Below, one piece after another: positions 1 through 7,899 of a stretch of 64,000 bases of DNA (position 1 is the first letter of the stretch; every line of letters starts with the position of its first letter). Both the position numbers and the translations under genes were made by a program. The stretch covers positions 62,001-126,000 of the forward strand of contig SAKE01000011.1 of the NCBI GenBank assembly GCA_004017275.1, given 5' to 3'. This stretch comes from Mesorhizobium sp. (GTDB lineage: Bacteria; Pseudomonadota; Alphaproteobacteria; Rhizobiales; Rhizobiaceae). The notes beneath the pieces were generated by a model. That model worked only from the letters and a program-made list of their open reading frames with translations, did no database searches and was not told the origin of the DNA.

Positions 1-82
1 TCCAGCTCGGGTCAGGACCGGGATCGGCCTCTTCCCGATGGCACAGTGCGACAAGCTCTGGCGTGAGCGACATCAAGCGCAT
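1..82 (-). CDS. Possible 5' end of an unidentified gene, cut by the window edge
   Basis: An open frame starts at an ATG at 82 (second in-frame ATG at 73) and runs off the left edge without a stop. A GAGGGG ribosome-binding site lies nine bases before the ATG at 82. About 27 residues are visible, beginning MRLMSLTPELVALC; I do not recognise the family. It would be divergent from the VOC gene at 254. The short length makes the call weak. Confidence 0.3.
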   Translation of the reverse strand, partial: MRLMSLTPELVALCHREEADPGPDPSW

Positions 83-253
83 GAACGACAACCCCTCATC
101 ACCGTAGAGAAATCGAAAACCGCTCGACGCGCAATCCGGGAACGCTTGTCATGCGAGCTCATTGTTATCCGGGCGGTGTCGGATTTCCGTCGTGAAGATC
201 GTCCTAGGATGGATCGGACGACGATCGACGCATGAAAGGTGAGGAGACCGAAA

Positions 254-1030
254 ATGCCAAAAACCCCCATGCCCTTCTTCTGGTACGAGTTGATGACATC
301 AGATCTCGACGCCGCCGAGGCGTTCTACACCAAGGTGGTCGGCTGGACGGCGCAGCCCTTCGACACGACCCCCGGTATGCCGCGCTATATCGTCATGAAT
401 GTCGGCGAGCGTGGCGTCGGCGGACTGATGACGATACCGGAGGACGCCGCCAAGATGGGCATGCCGCCCGCCTGGCTCGGCTACATCCACACCAGGGATG
501 TCGACGCTGCCACGGCATCGCTGGAGAAAGCCGGCGGCACCGTTCACCGCCAACCCGACGACATTCCGGGCGTCGGCCGCTTTGCCGTCGTCGCCGATCC
601 GCAAGGCGCGACCTTCATGTTCCTGCAGCCGAACGGCCCCGACCAGCCTGTCGTGCCGGCCAGCACGCCGGGCCATATCGGCTGGCATGAGCTTTATACG
701 AGCGACTGGAAGGCCGCGTTCGATTTCTACTCCGACCAGTTCGGCTGGGTTGACGCCGGCGATTTCGACATGGGTCCGATGGGCACTTACCAGACTTTTA
801 CGGCCGGCCCCGAATCCGGCGGCGGCATCATGAACAAGCCACAGCAGATTCCGGTGCCGGTCTGGCAATTCTATTTCAACATTGCGGCTATCGACGCGGC
901 GGCCAAACGGGTGACCGATAATGGCGGCAAGATCCTAATGGGTCCCATGGAGGTGCCCGGAGGCAGCTGGGTCGTGCAGTGCCAGGACCCGCAAGGCGCT
1001 CATTTCGCCTTGATGGCGCCGGTACGCTGA
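254..1030 (+). CDS. VOC (glyoxalase/bleomycin-resistance superfamily) protein with two domains
   Basis: A 258-residue cytosolic protein made of two glyoxalase-fold halves, about residues 5-120 and 133-256. Each half opens with the same kind of segment (WYELMTSD and WHELYTSD, followed by a FY pair). The family binds a metal and acts on small molecules, or binds antibiotics; the substrate cannot be told from the sequence. I chose the ATG at 254 because GGTGAGGAG lies just upstream; an in-frame GTG at 239 would overlap that site. The gene stands alone, convergent with the secreted-protein gene that follows. The fold is clear, the specific function is not. Confidence 0.85.
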   Translation: MPKTPMPFFWYELMTSDLDAAEAFYTKVVGWTAQPFDTTPGMPRYIVMNVGERGVGGLMTIPEDAAKMGMPPAWLGYIHTRDVDAATASLEKAGGTVHRQPDDIPGVGRFAVVADPQGATFMFLQPNGPDQPVVPASTPGHIGWHELYTSDWKAAFDFYSDQFGWVDAGDFDMGPMGTYQTFTAGPESGGGIMNKPQQIPVPVWQFYFNIAAIDAAAKRVTDNGGKILMGPMEVPGGSWVVQCQDPQGAHFALMAPVR

Positions 1031-1056
1031 CGGCGATAAACCGCTGTAGGAAGCAC

Positions 1057-1088
1057 CGGCCTTTCGTTGTACCACCGACGAAGGGCCG
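1057..1088. terminator. Hairpin between convergent genes
   Basis: An 11-bp stem with one wobble pair (1057-1067 against 1078-1088, 10-base loop) lies between the convergent stops at 1030 and 1111. It has no long T-run. The position suits a shared bidirectional terminator, but this is inferred. Confidence 0.45.
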
Positions 1089-1110
1089 TATTCCCCTGCC
1101 TGGCGCCGCC

Positions 1111-1599
1111 CTATTCCAGTGCCAGCACGGCGACCTTCAACTCGGCCTTTTTCGCGCCGCTGAACTGGACGGTGGCCGAGCCGGGCGCAAGCTTGAAGCG
1201 CACGCTCTTGCGGATGCCCGGGCAGGTTTTCACGCCGCTATAGCCCGCCGACTTGACGGCCTGACCATCCTGAATAACGTCGATCCAGGCCTCGCCCGAG
1301 AGGCTTATCTGGATGGCTCCCTCGGACGGCACCTCTACGCTGGCGACGGCGCCAAATGTGTTTGATGCCGGGGCACGTTCGGGCGGCAAGGTGAAGCCGG
1401 CCTGTTCGACCGGCACCAGCGCCAGGTCCGCGGCCGCACCGACCGCAAGCGCCGTTCCAGACGGTGTTGCCGGTGCTGCGGCAAACAGGGTCTGCTCCCG
1501 CGTCACCGGCCATTTGAAGGCCTCGCAGCCGGCGTCCTCGGCCATGGCGAAGCTGGTGCCTGCGACGATCGCGAACAGGCTGATGACGACTTTTTTCAT
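1111..1599 (-). CDS. Secreted periplasmic protein of unknown function
   Basis: A 162-residue protein with a clear Sec signal peptide: a KK n-region, a hydrophobic stretch and an AMA-ED cleavage site near residue 20. The mature part is rich in Ala and Val with regularly spaced beta-type segments, and has two cysteines (in GCEAF and KTCPG) that could pair in the periplasm. No enzyme motif is visible and I do not recognise the family. It is divergent from the DoxX gene and appears monocistronic. Confidence 0.7.
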   Translation of the reverse strand: MKKVVISLFAIVAGTSFAMAEDAGCEAFKWPVTREQTLFAAAPATPSGTALAVGAAADLALVPVEQAGFTLPPERAPASNTFGAVASVEVPSEGAIQISLSGEAWIDVIQDGQAVKSAGYSGVKTCPGIRKSVRFKLAPGSATVQFSGAKKAELKVAVLALE

Positions 1600-1724
1600 G
1601 GCAAGGACCCCACACGTTCAGAGTGTCCACACATCAATACAACCATCGCGCTATAAATACAACCCTAGCGAGAATAATAAAAAAGGATTGGGGAACATTT
1701 CCGGTCACTGATTGTTGATGGCGA

Positions 1725-1743
1725 ACCATTGGAAGTGAATGGT
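1725..1743. promoter_or_regulatory. Perfect inverted repeat upstream of the DoxX gene
   Basis: ACCATT and AATGGT flank a 7-base spacer, 55 bases before the DoxX start, in the divergent region between the secreted-protein gene and doxX. It could be an operator or a leader hairpin; only the symmetry is observed. Confidence 0.3.
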
Positions 1744-1798
1744 CCAATCCCCGGAGATAATCTATGGCCGGTCCGGGAAGGCTAAGATGGAGTTTTAG

Positions 1799-2191
1799 AT
1801 GAAGCTTTTCGAAAGCCTCGCCAAGTACCAGCCGCAAGCCCTTGGCGTGCTGCGCATCGTGACCGCGCTGCAGTTCATCGAACATGGCACTCAGAAATTG
1901 TTCAATTTTCCCGTCAGCGACCAACCCCATGTGCTCACTGGGCTGACGCTCGCCGCTGGAATTCTCGAATTCGCCGGCGGCATCCTGCTGGCGCTGGGCT
2001 TGTTAACCCGGCCGGTCGCGTTCCTTCTGGCCGGCGAAATGGCGATCGCCTATTTCATGGCGCACATGCCGCGCGACTTCTTCCCGGTCAACAACGGCGG
2101 CGATTTGGCAATCTCGTTTTGCTTCATCTTCCTCTATCTGGTGTTTGCCGGCGCCGGCGCCTTCGCGCTGGACAACCGCCGCAGCGCCTGA
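1799..2191 (+). CDS. DoxX family integral membrane protein
   Basis: A 130-residue protein with four hydrophobic segments and the DoxX-type N-terminus: a helix, then FIEHGTQKLF, then a glycine-rich second segment (GILEFAGGILLALGLL). DoxX proteins are small inner-membrane proteins linked to redox or thiosulfate metabolism in some species; the role of this copy is unknown. A GGAG site lies before the ATG. A second DoxX-like gene sits at 38962, with no close similarity visible by eye. Confidence 0.85.
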   Translation: MKLFESLAKYQPQALGVLRIVTALQFIEHGTQKLFNFPVSDQPHVLTGLTLAAGILEFAGGILLALGLLTRPVAFLLAGEMAIAYFMAHMPRDFFPVNNGGDLAISFCFIFLYLVFAGAGAFALDNRRSA

Positions 2192-2206
2192 CGTCTTGAA
2201 AGGGAT

Positions 2207-2222
2207 GCGCGCTCGGGCGCGC
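2207..2222. terminator. GC-rich hairpin after the DoxX gene
   Basis: GCGCGC-TCGG-GCGCGC, a perfect 6-bp stem with a tetraloop, begins 15 bases after the DoxX stop. No T-tract follows, so it may pause or stabilise transcript ends rather than terminate on its own. Confidence 0.4.
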
Positions 2223-2350
2223 TTCCGTTAGAACCGTTGATGGCCTGAATGGATTTGCGAAGGTGGCTGTCACGGATCAGATGACACGCCTGCAACTGTA
2301 CGGTTTTAACCCTACATCTGATCTGTTGACTCTTTGGACTGGGAGGCACC

Positions 2351-2623
2351 ATGTTTCTCATGGCCGGATGCACGCTCCAATCATTGATAGACGGCGGCAC
2401 CAAGATCACGATGCATTGCGCCCATTGCAGTTACATCCAGGTGCTCGATCTTGAACTGTTGCGCAACAGGTACGGGCCGGAAGCCTCGGCAATGCCAACT
2501 GATTTATTGCCCAAGATGAGATGCCGGAACTGCGAAGGCCGCACTATAGGTCTCAGCTATGCTCCCGATCTCACGAGCATTGTCGACATGGGCCGCAGCA
2601 ATGCCGGAAATGATCACGCCTGA
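2351..2623 (+). CDS. Small zinc-ribbon-like protein
   Basis: A 90-residue cytosolic protein with two CxxC knuckles, CAHC near residues 23-26 and CRNC near 58-61, spaced as in a treble-clef or zinc-ribbon fold. Similar short proteins with a TLQSLIDGGT opening are common in rhizobia as I remember them, and have no assigned function. GGGAGG seven bases before the ATG supports this start over the internal ATG just before CAHC. Confidence 0.65.
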   Translation: MFLMAGCTLQSLIDGGTKITMHCAHCSYIQVLDLELLRNRYGPEASAMPTDLLPKMRCRNCEGRTIGLSYAPDLTSIVDMGRSNAGNDHA

Positions 2624-2628
2624 TTCAC

Positions 2629-5070
2629 TCAGGCGCGCATCCTTTCGAGATTGGCATCGAACAGCGGCGTCGCCTGCACGCGCGCGGCATGGCGCTTGCC
2701 AAGCAGCTCGATCTCGAAGCCGTCGCTTTCATCGGCGATCTCCTTCGGCACGTAGCCGATGGCGATGGATTTCTTCGAGTGATGCGCATAGCCGCCCGAC
2801 GTTACCCAGCCGCGTACCGCGCCATCGAACCAGATCGGCTCGTCGCCGATGACGTCGGCGTCGTCGGCATCGACGACGAAGGCACGCAGGCGCAATTTGC
2901 CGCCTTGCTTGCGCTCGGCGAGTGCCGCGGCCTTGCCGATGAAATCCGCATCCTTGCTGTAGGCGACAAAGCGGTCGAGCCCGGCCTCGAGCGGCCCGTA
3001 GATCGGTCTGTATTCGCGCCCCCATGAGCCGTAATTCTTTTCCAGACGCAGCGCGTTGAGCGCCCGCGAGCCGAACAGGCCGATGCCGAATTCCTCGCCC
3101 GCCGCCAACAGCGTCTGGAACGCGGCGCGCTGATACTCCGGCGCCACCCAGATCTCGTAGCCGAGGTCGCCGGTGTAGCTGACGCGGCCGACCAGGCACG
3201 GCGCCATGCCGATATCCATCCTGCCCATGGCCATGAATGGAAATGCGGCATTCGAGACTTCCGAGCGCGTGACCTTTGCCAGGAGCTCCCGCGCGTTCGG
3301 CCCGGCAATCGACAGGCCGGTCAGCTTGGCTCCCAGCGCCTCGACATGGACCGAACCATCGTCAGGCAGGTGCCTCTCGAACCAGCGCATATGGTATTGC
3401 TCGGCAATGCCGGAGCCGGCGAGGAACCAGCCGTCCCCATCTCGATCAAGAGGACCCAGATTGGCCAGCGTGAAGTCGCCGATCAGCCTGCCGTCCTGCT
3501 TCAGCATCGGCGCCAGCGTCATGCGGCCGGGCTTGGGCAGTTTGCAGGCAAGCATCCGGTCGAGCCAGGCGGCCGCCCCCTCGCCCGTCACCTTGTATTT
3601 GGCGAAGCTCGAAATCTCGGACAGGCCGACACCGTCGCGAACCGTCCTCACCTCCTTGGCGACCTGGGTAAAGTCGCTCGAGCGGCGCCAGGAGAATTCG
3701 TCCTTGACGCCCTCCGGCGCATACCACAGCGGCACCTCCAGCCCATAGGCAACGCCCCACTGCGCACCCTTGGCCGACAGGAGATCGTAGACCGGTGTCG
3801 TCTTCAGCGGCCGCCCGGCGGGCAGCTCCTCATTGGGGAAGCGGATCGAAAAGCGCCTGGAATAATTCTCGCGCACCTTGGCGTTGGTGTAGGCCATCGT
3901 CGCCCAGTCGCCATAACGCGCGACATCCATCGCCCAGATATCTGCGCCGGGATCGCCCTCGATCATCCAGTTGGACAGCGCCAGCCCAACGCCGCCGCCT
4001 TGCGAAAAACCGGCCATGACACCGCAGGCAACCCAGAAGCCCGGCAGGCCGCGCACCGGCCCGACCAGCGGGTTGCCGTCCGGCGCGAAGGTGAAGGGGC
4101 CGTTGATGATCTGCTTGATGCCGGTGTTCTGGAAGGCCGGGAAATGGCGGAAGCCGACCTCCAGCGACGGCGCGATGCGGTCGATGTCCGGCTCCAGCAG
4201 TTCATGGCCGAAATTCCAAGGCGTCTGGTATTCCGACCACGGCTTGTTGGCCTTTTCATAGGTGCCCATCAACATGCCGCCGCGCTCCTGGCGGAGATAG
4301 AGCTCGCCGTCGAAATCGACCGCGTGGATGATTTCGGTGCCGGTCTTGGCGTTCCAGGCAGCGACCTCCGGCATGTCCTCGGTGATCAGATACATATGTT
4401 CCATCGCCAGCACCGGCAGTTCGAGGCCGACCATACGGCCGACCTCGCGCGCCCACAGGCCGCCGGCATTGACGACATGCTCGGCCACCACCTCGCCCTT
4501 GTTGGTGATGACGCGCCATAGCCCGTCAGGACGTCGCACGATGTCTTCGACCTTGGTGAAGCGCTCGACCTCGGCACCGAGTTTGCGCGCGGCCTTGGCA
4601 TAGGCATGGGTGACGCCGGAGGGATCGAGATGACCGTCCTCCTTGTTTCTGACGGCGCCGACGAACTGCTTGGGATCGAGCAGCGGCATCAGTTCGGCCG
4701 CCTCGTTGGGCGAGATCTCCTCAAGCTCGATGCCGAGATAGCGGCCCTTGGCGACGACGCCGCGAAGCCAATCGAGTCGCGCCTCGGTTGCGGCTAAAAG
4801 CACGCCACCAGTCAGATGCACACCGGTCGCCTGGCCGGAAAGCTCCTCGATCTCCTTGTAGAGGTTGATGGTGTATTTCTGCAGCTTTGCGACGTTGGGG
4901 TCGCCATTGATGGTGTGCATGCCGCCGGCCGCATGCCAGGTCGAGCCCGATGTCAGTTCGTCGCGTTCCAGAAGCACCACGTCGGTCCAGCCGTGACGGG
5001 CGAGATGGAACAGCACGGAGCATCCGACGACACCGCCGCCAATGACCACGACCTTTGCATGCGATTTCAT
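2629..5070 (-). CDS. FAD-dependent dimethylglycine/sarcosine dehydrogenase-like protein with GcvT domain
   Basis: An 813-residue protein. The N-terminal DAO-type FAD domain has the dinucleotide motif GGGVVG at residues 11-16 and a STWHAAGG motif whose His46 matches the histidine that binds FAD covalently in dimethylglycine and sarcosine dehydrogenases. The C-terminal part (about 430-790) is a GcvT/aminomethyltransferase domain that in this family hands a one-carbon unit to tetrahydrofolate. It should oxidatively demethylate an N-methylated amine or amino acid in the cytosol. The frame stays open upstream to 5169, but only because it enters a palindromic repeat; the ATG at 5070 fits the family N-terminus. 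It follows the MttB-like gene on the same strand, which suggests methylamine or betaine catabolism. Confidence 0.85.
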   Translation of the reverse strand: MKSHAKVVVIGGGVVGCSVLFHLARHGWTDVVLLERDELTSGSTWHAAGGMHTINGDPNVAKLQKYTINLYKEIEELSGQATGVHLTGGVLLAATEARLDWLRGVVAKGRYLGIELEEISPNEAAELMPLLDPKQFVGAVRNKEDGHLDPSGVTHAYAKAARKLGAEVERFTKVEDIVRRPDGLWRVITNKGEVVAEHVVNAGGLWAREVGRMVGLELPVLAMEHMYLITEDMPEVAAWNAKTGTEIIHAVDFDGELYLRQERGGMLMGTYEKANKPWSEYQTPWNFGHELLEPDIDRIAPSLEVGFRHFPAFQNTGIKQIINGPFTFAPDGNPLVGPVRGLPGFWVACGVMAGFSQGGGVGLALSNWMIEGDPGADIWAMDVARYGDWATMAYTNAKVRENYSRRFSIRFPNEELPAGRPLKTTPVYDLLSAKGAQWGVAYGLEVPLWYAPEGVKDEFSWRRSSDFTQVAKEVRTVRDGVGLSEISSFAKYKVTGEGAAAWLDRMLACKLPKPGRMTLAPMLKQDGRLIGDFTLANLGPLDRDGDGWFLAGSGIAEQYHMRWFERHLPDDGSVHVEALGAKLTGLSIAGPNARELLAKVTRSEVSNAAFPFMAMGRMDIGMAPCLVGRVSYTGDLGYEIWVAPEYQRAAFQTLLAAGEEFGIGLFGSRALNALRLEKNYGSWGREYRPIYGPLEAGLDRFVAYSKDADFIGKAAALAERKQGGKLRLRAFVVDADDADVIGDEPIWFDGAVRGWVTSGGYAHHSKKSIAIGYVPKEIADESDGFEIELLGKRHAARVQATPLFDANLERMRA

Positions 5071-5134
5071 GGATTTTTCTCTGATATCAGTGAGTTGGAT
5101 GGGTGAGATGAATCGGATCGAGAGGAGCCAGGCC

Positions 5135-5292
5135 GCCCCCCTCTGGCCTGCCGGCCATCTCCCCCTCAAGGGGGGAGATCAGCAGCGGCAGCGTCGCCAC
5201 TCCCTTTTCAACTTCGGTGATTGGCGAAGAAAAACCTGACGGCCAATCTCCCCCCTTGAGGGGGAGATGTCCGGCAGGACAGAGGGGGGTGC
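5135..5292. repeat. Palindromic intergenic repeat, family A, copy 1
   Basis: An element of about 158 bp whose ends (CCCCCCTCTGG and CAGAGGGGGG) are inverted copies. Each arm of about 45 bases contains its own small hairpin, CTCCCCCTCAAGGGGGGAG on the left and a matching one on the right, with a variable centre. Copies 2 and 3 lie at 30772 and 63413. The layout resembles the RIME elements described in rhizobia; identity with a named family is not checked. Here it separates the MttB-like gene from the FAD oxidoreductase gene. Confidence 0.85.
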
Positions 5293-5313
5293 ACGCGCGC
5301 AAACCTAGAATCA

Positions 5314-6861
5314 TCACGGCTCGCCCTGCCCGATCGCTTCCTTGCGCTTGGCCATGTAGGCCTCCAGCGCCTCGCGCACGGCGATATCCATCACCGGCTC
5401 GACATAGTCCTCCAGCGCCTTCTTCCACAGCCGCGTCGCGCGCGCCGTGGCGTCGAGCCCGCCGGCTTCCTGCCAGGCCTCGTAATTCTGCCAGTTGGAC
5501 AGCATCGGCTGATAGAAGGCGGTGGCATAGCGCTCCAGCGTATGCGGCTCGCCGAAGAAATGGCCGCCGGTCGGCACCGCGCCCAGCGCCTCGACGGCAA
5601 GTTCCGCCTCGTTGACCTCGATCGGGCGCAGGAACTCCATCATGTGCTGGATCATCTCGACATCGATGATGAGCTTCTCGAACGACGCCGTCAGCCCGCC
5701 TTCCTGCCAGCCGGCGGCGTGGTAGACGAGATTGCCGTGGCCGAGCACCGCGCCCCACAGCGCCATCAGCGTCTCGTAGGCGCCTTGCGCATCGGCGGCA
5801 TTGGAGGCCGAGCCGGGCGTCGTGCGGTACGGCAACCCGTAGCGCCGCGCCAGTTGGCCTGAGGCGATGTTGGCCTTGGTGTTCTCCGGCGTGCCGAAGG
5901 CCGGCGCGCCCGACTTCATGTCGACATTGGAGGTGAAGGCGCCATACATGACCGGCGCGCCCGGCCGCACCAACTGCGTCAGCACCACGCCGAACAGCGC
6001 CTCGGCGTTCTGCTGCGCCAGCGCACCGGCCAACGTCACCGGGCTCATCGCCCCCATCAGCGTGAACGGTGTCACCGCCACCGACTGGCCGAACTCGGCC
6101 ATGGTCATCAGGCCTTCGGCCATCATCTCGTCGAAGCGGCGCGGCGAGTTGACCGAGATGATGGTGGTGATACCGGGATCGTCGCGCATCTGGTTGAGCG
6201 TCAAGCCTCGCGCGATGGCCATCATCTCGATGCCGTCCAGTGCCCTGCCCCGGCCGATCGCCGAGACATGGAAACTCTTGTCGGTCAGCGTCAGATTGGT
6301 GAAGTAGGTGTCGAGATGGCGGGAGTTTGCCGGCAGTTCCACCGGTGCGCAGACCTGGTTGCCGAGCATGTGGATGCAGTTGAAATGCTGCGCCAGCCGG
6401 GTGAGATCCGAATAGTCGCGCAAATTGCCGGCGCGGCGGCCGCGCTCCATGTCGTGCACGTTGGGCGGTCCGGCAACCAGCGTGAAATTGATTGTGTTGC
6501 CGCCGAGATGAACCGCGTTGGCCGGATTGCGTGGCGTCAGCACATAGCTGGACCGCGTGGTCTTCAACACTTCGTCGACCAGGCGGCGATCTATGCGGAC
6601 ATTGGCTGAGGCACGATCGACTTTGGCGCCGGCCTTCTCGAACAGCGACAGCGCGCGCGGGCTCATCACCTCGATGCCGAAATTCTCCAATATGTGCATC
6701 GACGCCTGATGGATCGCCTCGATCTGGTCGGGCGACAACATGGCCATCGGCGGATAGGGATTGGTCACTCGCCTGAGCGGCAGTTGCGGGATGGCCGATG
6801 GCCCCCTGTTGCTGGTGCGCTCGGCGCCGCGTTTGCGTCTTGGTTCGTTCATGCCTGGCAT
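5314..6861 (-). CDS. MttB-family (trimethylamine methyltransferase-like) protein, non-pyrrolysine type
   Basis: A 515-residue cytosolic protein of the MttB/COG5598 superfamily, recognised from its overall sequence (for example an N-terminal SPRALSLFEKAGAKVD segment and the GAPVMYGAFTSNVDM region). Archaeal MttB uses pyrrolysine at an in-frame amber codon. This frame is full length without one, so it belongs to the non-Pyl branch, in which some members demethylate glycine betaine or related quaternary amines through a corrinoid protein. No corrinoid protein gene is visible nearby. The ATG at 6861 has AGGG upstream; another ATG at 6852 is possible. The FAD/GcvT dehydrogenase lies just downstream across a palindromic repeat. 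Confidence 0.85.
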   Translation of the reverse strand: MPGMNEPRRKRGAERTSNRGPSAIPQLPLRRVTNPYPPMAMLSPDQIEAIHQASMHILENFGIEVMSPRALSLFEKAGAKVDRASANVRIDRRLVDEVLKTTRSSYVLTPRNPANAVHLGGNTINFTLVAGPPNVHDMERGRRAGNLRDYSDLTRLAQHFNCIHMLGNQVCAPVELPANSRHLDTYFTNLTLTDKSFHVSAIGRGRALDGIEMMAIARGLTLNQMRDDPGITTIISVNSPRRFDEMMAEGLMTMAEFGQSVAVTPFTLMGAMSPVTLAGALAQQNAEALFGVVLTQLVRPGAPVMYGAFTSNVDMKSGAPAFGTPENTKANIASGQLARRYGLPYRTTPGSASNAADAQGAYETLMALWGAVLGHGNLVYHAAGWQEGGLTASFEKLIIDVEMIQHMMEFLRPIEVNEAELAVEALGAVPTGGHFFGEPHTLERYATAFYQPMLSNWQNYEAWQEAGGLDATARATRLWKKALEDYVEPVMDIAVREALEAYMAKRKEAIGQGEP

Positions 6862-7069
6862 CAAAGCCCTGGCAAACCAGCCAAGCTGTCAGAAATACGC
6901 CGTTTGCGGGCGTGATTTTAGCCACGGCGGCACTTTTGCAATATCCGTTTAGAAAAAGCGACGAAATCGGTCGGATTGTTGATAGTTGATTCCTTCAAGG
7001 CACTGCGCCGGCGAAGCGTTAACGGACGCTGCAAGATTCCCTTTATGATTTCGGCCTATTGCTCTGCCG

Positions 7070-7660
7070 ATGCGTAGCTCGAGTTTTAGTAAAATTGGTG
7101 CGGTTTGCGTGCTGCTGGTGCTTTCGGCCTGTGCCACGGCGCCCAATCATATCAACAATGTCTGCGCCGTCTTCGACCAGAATGACGGCTGGTTCGACAA
7201 CTGGCAGTCGGCGGCCGAGCGCACGCAGCAGAAATACGGCGTGCCGGTTCCCGTGCTGATGGCAACGGTGCGCAAGGAATCCGGCTTCAAGAGCAATGCA
7301 AGGCCGCCACGCACCAAGCTTCTGGGCTTTATTCCGTGGAAGCATGTCTCCTCGGCCACCGGCTTCTCGCAGGCGCTGGACGGCACCTGGTCGCAATATC
7401 AGCGCGAAACCGGCAGTTGGGCGGCACGGCGCACGAAATTCGCCGATGCCGTCGATTTCGTCGGATGGTATCACTCCAAGACCGCAGACACCTATGGCGT
7501 CGCGCGCAACGACACCTACAATCTCTACCTCGCCTACTATCTCGGCTGGACCGCCTATGGCCGGGGCAACCGGGGCGATGCCGGCGTGCAGGGCTATGCC
7601 CGGGCCACCGATAAGATGGCGCGGGACTATGCCCAGCAGTTGAGCGAGTGCGGCAACTGA
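7070..7660 (+). CDS. Lipoprotein lytic transglycosylase (SLT-like)
   Basis: A 196-residue protein with a lipoprotein signal peptide (lipobox LSAC, Cys21), so probably anchored to the outer membrane. An SLT-type lysozyme-like domain follows. RKESGF with Glu70 is the likely catalytic acid that cleaves the glycan strand of peptidoglycan, and TGFSQALDGTWSQY corresponds to the GLMQ-like region. It is short for the family. The gene is divergent from the MttB-like gene and alone on its strand. Confidence 0.8.
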   Translation: MRSSSFSKIGAVCVLLVLSACATAPNHINNVCAVFDQNDGWFDNWQSAAERTQQKYGVPVPVLMATVRKESGFKSNARPPRTKLLGFIPWKHVSSATGFSQALDGTWSQYQRETGSWAARRTKFADAVDFVGWYHSKTADTYGVARNDTYNLYLAYYLGWTAYGRGNRGDAGVQGYARATDKMARDYAQQLSECGN

Positions 7661-7713
7661 CTTTGCCAAGGCATTCGCAGCCAAGTGAGGCAGCGCAAAG
7701 CGATGTTGCCCCT

Positions 7714-7791
7714 CACGCTGCGATCCTGCTGCCGCGCCATAGCCTTGGCGGCAAGAAGGACATCGTCATCGATTGCAAGTGTCGTTCTCAC
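7714..7791 (-). pseudogene. Truncated VapB-type antitoxin remnant
   Basis: From a GTG at 7791 the frame encodes VRTTLAIDDDVLLAAKAMAR and a few more residues, which matches the N-terminal part of VapB antitoxins of the type seen in rhizobia. After about residue 26 similarity is lost and the frame continues as unrelated sequence into the transglycosylase gene. No vapC follows. I read it as the relic of a toxin-antitoxin pair. Confidence 0.5.
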
Positions 7792-7899
7792 AATTCGTCC
7801 TCCTTCCCAAGCATCAAACATCACGCGTCACATGGAGCAATGGACGGAAATTCTCAAGGGATCGCATGTTTTGCTCAGCATGGCATTGCGTGATCCCGG

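Noticed and set aside
5071..5169. A 33-residue N-terminal extension of the FAD oxidoreductase
   Set aside because: It is mostly repeat-encoded (GRWPAGQRG-like) and precedes the normal Rossmann-fold N-terminus.
5314..6861. Pyrrolysine-containing MttB
   Set aside because: The frame is full length without an in-frame amber codon at the usual position, and no Pyl genes are visible.
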